The translations under genes and the position numbers were made by a program. A DNA stretch of 64,000 nt from Lycium barbarum (lineage: Eukaryota > Streptophyta > Magnoliopsida > Solanales > Solanaceae). Numbering within the stretch: position 1 is the first letter of the stretch; every line of letters begins with the position of its first letter. Below, in pieces: positions 61,226-64,000 of this stretch. Under the pieces are notes generated by a model, which made no database searches, was not told where the DNA came from, and saw only the letters and a list, made by a program, of their open reading frames with translations. The stretch spans positions 55,512,457 through 55,576,456 of the forward strand of contig NC_083343.1 of NCBI RefSeq assembly GCF_019175385.1. Reading direction: 5' to 3'.

Positions 61226-61618
61226 CTGCGTTTTATGCCCGCAGGTGCAGATATCGGTGATCCTCCGCAGTAGGCTTCACTTCTTGCTATTCCGGAGTAC
61301 TCCTATTTGATCCGGAGTCCACTTTTGGTACAGACTCTTTTTGCTTTGTATATATTCGGTATGCTTGACTATTTGGGTACGGCGGGGCCCTGTCTCGCCA
61401 TATGTCTTTGTTTTGAGTTTGTAGAGGCCTGTAGTCATATATGTGGGGCGAGGGTCCTATGTATGTTTGTCTGATTTTGTTTTCTGGTCTTAAAGCGGTC
61501 TGTTCGTTATGATGGCCCCAAATGGCCCTTATGCTTATGTTTGCACTTTTGGCCGGCGATGTCTACTCCGCCGCTTCGTTTGTATTTGATATGATATTTT
61601 GATTTGGCACGACAAAAG

Positions 61619-61709
61619 TGGTATCAGAGCGGTTTGTCCTCGGAATGTCTACAGGCCGTGTCTCGTAGAGTCTTGTTTATCGATGTGTTGTGCACCACAT
61701 CTATAAACA
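61619..61709 (+). promoter_or_regulatory. G: PBS and dimer-initiation-like hairpin
   Basis: PBS TGGTATCAGAGCGG starts at 61619. Hairpin 61674-61709: TGTTTAT/ATAAACA, GATGTG/CACATC (all Watson-Crick), loop TTGTGCAC. Confidence 0.65.
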
Positions 61710-61817
61710 GGAAGATACAGGGCATTTAGGATGTTACTTTCTTTGGAATCTTAGATCGTGCGATAGAGCTGTGCTATTAGGATGATTTTGATCTGACTCG
61801 CCTTTGTGTTTGCAGTG

Positions 61818-63218
61818 ATGCCTCCGAAGAAGGCAACGGCGGCCCAGAAGGGCAAAGCGAGGATGGGAGAGACTAGCCAGGCACAGCGAGCTACCCGGGC
61901 TCGTGTTTATGATTTGCCTGAGGATGTGCCGCATTCCGAGGGGTCTGCTACACCCCCACTAGTACAGCCTGGAGCAGGACCTTCAGCAGCTCCAGAGGTC
62001 CGTGTACCCGCACCTGAGACTCCAGCTCCTCAGCCAGGGGCGGAGGATAAGACCCTGAGAGAGGCTGTACAGTTGCTGACTACATTGGTGGCAGGACAGG
62101 CTCGCAGACGCGGGCGGAGGGATGATGATGACGATGACAGGCGGGACAGCCTGAGAGTTCGGGAGTTTTTGTTATGTGGCCCTCCAGAGTTCTTCGGGTC
62201 TAAGCCCGATGAGGACCCCCATGACTTTATTCGGGGGATGCGACGCTCACTGGACCTAGTCAGGGCTTCAGAGACCGAGTCGGTTGAGCTGGCTTCGCAC
62301 AGGCTTCGAGATGTGACTACCCACTGGTACGAGACTTGGGAGCTATCTAGAGGAGAGGGTGCCCCTCCAGCCACTTGGGATCAGTTTGTGACAGCATTCA
62401 CCCGCCACTTTTTGCCCCTAGAGTTACGGCGGGCGCGGGCTATTCGATTCTTACGTCTGCAGCAGAGGGGTCGGAGTGTTCGCGAGTATAACCTTGAGTT
62501 TGATTCTCTGGCCCGATATGCACCGGCCGTGGTAGCAGATATGTCCGATCGGATGCACAGATATGTTATGGGATTGGACCGGTATTTGGTTGATAGTTGT
62601 ATGGCAGTGTCATTGCAGGCAGACATGGACATTGCCCGACTTCAGGCCTATGCGATGGGTATGGAGGACCGTCGCAGGTCTGATCTTGCTGGCAGAGATC
62701 GAGATAGGAGGCCGCCCAAGAGGGCTAGGTCCGCAGGTTATTCTGGGGATTCTCGAGGCGGACAGCCTCAGCAACAGCAGTCAGATAGGCATTTTCCTTC
62801 GTCCGGCCGGATTACTCAGTCAGGCAGCCGGAGATTCGATAGTACAGGACCGTCTGGGGCCGGTCAGAGCTCCAGAGTGGCAGGTTCACAGGTACCCAGG
62901 GGTCCCAGCCAGGCCAGACCACCCAGACCCCGTTGTCCTCATTGCGGGAAGTCTCATCCCGGGGAGTGTTACCGAGCGACTGGAGCTTGCTTTTCGTGTG
63001 GTGGTCAGGGCCACTTTATGAGAGACTGTCCTTTGACTAGCAGTTCTGGTAGTGCTGCTCAGCAGACAGGGTCAGCCGCCGGTTCTTCTTCTGCTCCATC
63101 AGTTGCACGCCCTGGAGGGCGAGGTATTTCAGCACCGGCAGGACGCGGTCGAGGCCGCGGTGGCACTTCAGGTTCTAGCGGTCCCTCGAACCGCATATAT
63201 GCTTTGGCCAGCCGCTAG
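61818..63218 (+). CDS. gag: G: Gag
   Basis: Structural protein of the particle, 466 aa from MPPKKATAAQKGK. I chose this ATG because it is the first in frame and matches K; no in-frame ATG lies upstream. An N-terminal Pro/Ala-rich region and an acidic stretch (DDDDDD near residue 100) precede the Retrotrans_gag domain (about 125-245: FIRGMRRSLDLV, HWYETWELSRGEG, FLPLELRRARAIRFLRL) and a basic, Ser/Gln-rich linker. Two zinc knuckles follow, CPHCGKSHPGEC and CFSCGGQGHFMRDC (about 373-405). The frame ends at TAG 63216, where K has CAG; the same frame continues into protease. Gag and Pol are normally one ORF in this lineage, so the TAG is a mutation or, less likely, a readthrough stop. Confidence 0.9.
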   Translation: MPPKKATAAQKGKARMGETSQAQRATRARVYDLPEDVPHSEGSATPPLVQPGAGPSAAPEVRVPAPETPAPQPGAEDKTLREAVQLLTTLVAGQARRRGRRDDDDDDRRDSLRVREFLLCGPPEFFGSKPDEDPHDFIRGMRRSLDLVRASETESVELASHRLRDVTTHWYETWELSRGEGAPPATWDQFVTAFTRHFLPLELRRARAIRFLRLQQRGRSVREYNLEFDSLARYAPAVVADMSDRMHRYVMGLDRYLVDSCMAVSLQADMDIARLQAYAMGMEDRRRSDLAGRDRDRRPPKRARSAGYSGDSRGGQPQQQQSDRHFPSSGRITQSGSRRFDSTGPSGAGQSSRVAGSQVPRGPSQARPPRPRCPHCGKSHPGECYRATGACFSCGGQGHFMRDCPLTSSSGSAAQQTGSAAGSSSAPSVARPGGRGISAPAGRGRGRGGTSGSSGPSNRIYALASR

Positions 63219-64000
63219 GATCAGGAGGCTTCGCCAAACGTCGTCACAGGTACATTACTGGTTTTCTCCAGATCTGTATATGCATTGATTGACCCTGGCT
63301 CTACCTTATCATATATTTCCCCGCTCGTTGCTAGTGAGATTGGGATAGTGTCTGAGCCTATAGAGCCATTTGAGGTAGCTACGCCAGTTGGGGATTTTAT
63401 TGTAGCGAGACAGATCTATAGAGATTGTTCTGTGACCATTTATGATCGTAGCACTAAGGCTGATTTGATAGAGTTAGACATGCTTGAGTTTGACGTCATT
63501 ATGGGCATGGACTGGTTGTCTTCCTATTATGCTAATGTCGACTGCCAGAAAAAGGTAGTCCGTTTTCAGTTTCCAGGAGAACCAGTCATAGAGTGGTTCG
63601 GATCTACAGCATCGCCGAGGGGTAAGTTTATTTCATACCTCAAGGCTAGGAAAATGATCCAGAAGGGGTATATCTATCATTTGGTTCGTGTGCACGATAC
63701 TGCCGCGGAGGTACCTACCCTTCAGTCTGTTCCGGTCGTCAGTGAGTTTCCAGATGTTTTTCCGGACGAGCTTCCTGGCCTTCCGCCTGAGCGGGAGATT
63801 GATTTTACTATCGAGTTGATGCCGGATACGCAGCCTATATCTATTCCTCCGTACAGAATGGCACCAGCTGAGTTGAAGGAGTTGAAAGAGCAGCTGAAAG
63901 ATTTGTTGGATAAGGGTTTTATCAGACCCAGCACATCACCCTGGGGAGCGCCGGTATTGTTTGTCAAAAAGAAAGATGGGTCATTGCGGATGTGTATCGA
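63219..64000 (+). pseudogene. pol: G: protease and RT start, open at window end
   Basis: In frame with gag beyond the TAG and open for 260 codons. Protease: [14 protein letters not shown] near 63280-63325 (active-site Asp followed by Pro-Gly instead of Ser/Thr-Gly) and [21 protein letters not shown] (63480-63550), both characteristic of plant chromovirus protease. The linker [20 protein letters not shown] and then RT motifs [30 protein letters not shown] and MCI run to 64000. No further stop is seen; apart from the 63216 TAG this is the best-preserved coding region here. I call it a pseudogene only because of that stop. Confidence 0.85.

Larger units (their letters stand above)
58834..61614 (+). 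mobile_element. G: 5' LTR, 2781 bp
   Basis: TGTTATGTCCCG...TTGGCACGACA with a PBS directly after, F family. Compared with F, the last ~200 bp (GGGCACTAGTCACGG...GGGTCGTGACA) are replaced by a shorter end. In order: promoter 59118-59158; donor near 59397 (AAAAG|GTGAG); stem CCGAG/CTCGG near 60040; CTGCCGAAATTTCGGTAG at 60081; micro-exon 60165-60216; hairpin CCCCC/GGGGG 61209-61225. Confidence 0.9.

Noticed and set aside
61806..61817. Gag start at GTG 61806
   Set aside because: It overlaps a predicted splice acceptor; the ATG at 61818 matches the MPPKK start in K.

Overview
The window looks like plant nuclear heterochromatin, most probably Solanaceae-like (the lineage is an inference from the LTR-retrotransposon families; the species cannot be told). 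I see no host gene, tRNA gene or CRISPR array. Nearly every base belongs to nested LTR retrotransposons. Most are Ty3/gypsy chromoviruses of the Tekay/Del type, with very long LTRs of about 2.4-3.7 kb, a tRNA-iMet-type primer-binding site (PBS), MPPKK-type Gag and a chromodomain after integrase. One is a Tat-like element.

Layout (names are mine). L0, 1-3058: 3' part of a + strand LTR. T, 3059-5784: minus-strand Tat-like element piece (gag-like ORF, PBS, 1.2 kb LTR). E1, 5785-13796: broken pol plus 3' LTR, which holds a minus-strand solo LTR F (9114-11989, target duplication TCAAG). H, 13797-14609 and 29373-29838: an LTR split by minus-strand LTR S (14610-15577 and 26510-29372, duplication CTTTC), itself split by element A (15578-26509), a coding-free LTR-internal-LTR-internal array. 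B, 29839-37259 plus 49631-49703: a decayed minus-strand element. Inside B's LTR sits K (37260-49625, duplication GTAAC), a complete gag-only element split by minus-strand LTR N (42688-46028). C, 49704-58695: LTR, integrase-chromodomain remnant, LTR, with LTR pieces D1 and D2 nested inside. A 138-bp minus-strand LTR tip follows (58696-58833), then G (58834-64000, open at the window end): LTR, PBS, intact gag, protease and the start of reverse transcriptase.

The interesting signal is in cis-acting sequence shared by otherwise divergent families. (1) About 55 nt after the PBS lies a 36-nt hairpin whose 8-nt loop ends in a self-complementary hexamer (GTGCAC or GCCGGC), like a retroviral dimer-initiation kissing loop. 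(2) The pol-less elements A and K carry a near full-length, ungapped 5S-rRNA-like domain preceded by a covarying stem. (3) LTRs contain a conserved 45-52-nt block bounded by AG and GTATGT, with an earlier GT donor about 200 nt after TATA and a TTTGCAG or TTTTCAG acceptor just before gag: a predicted spliced leader with a micro-exon. (4) Most LTR families have a different perfect inverted repeat next to TATA. (5) A perfect hairpin abuts the polypurine tract. Together these suggest one shared set of RNA signals used by autonomous elements (E1, C, G) and by non-autonomous ones (A, K). Element function, splicing and RNA structure are predictions from sequence reading only.
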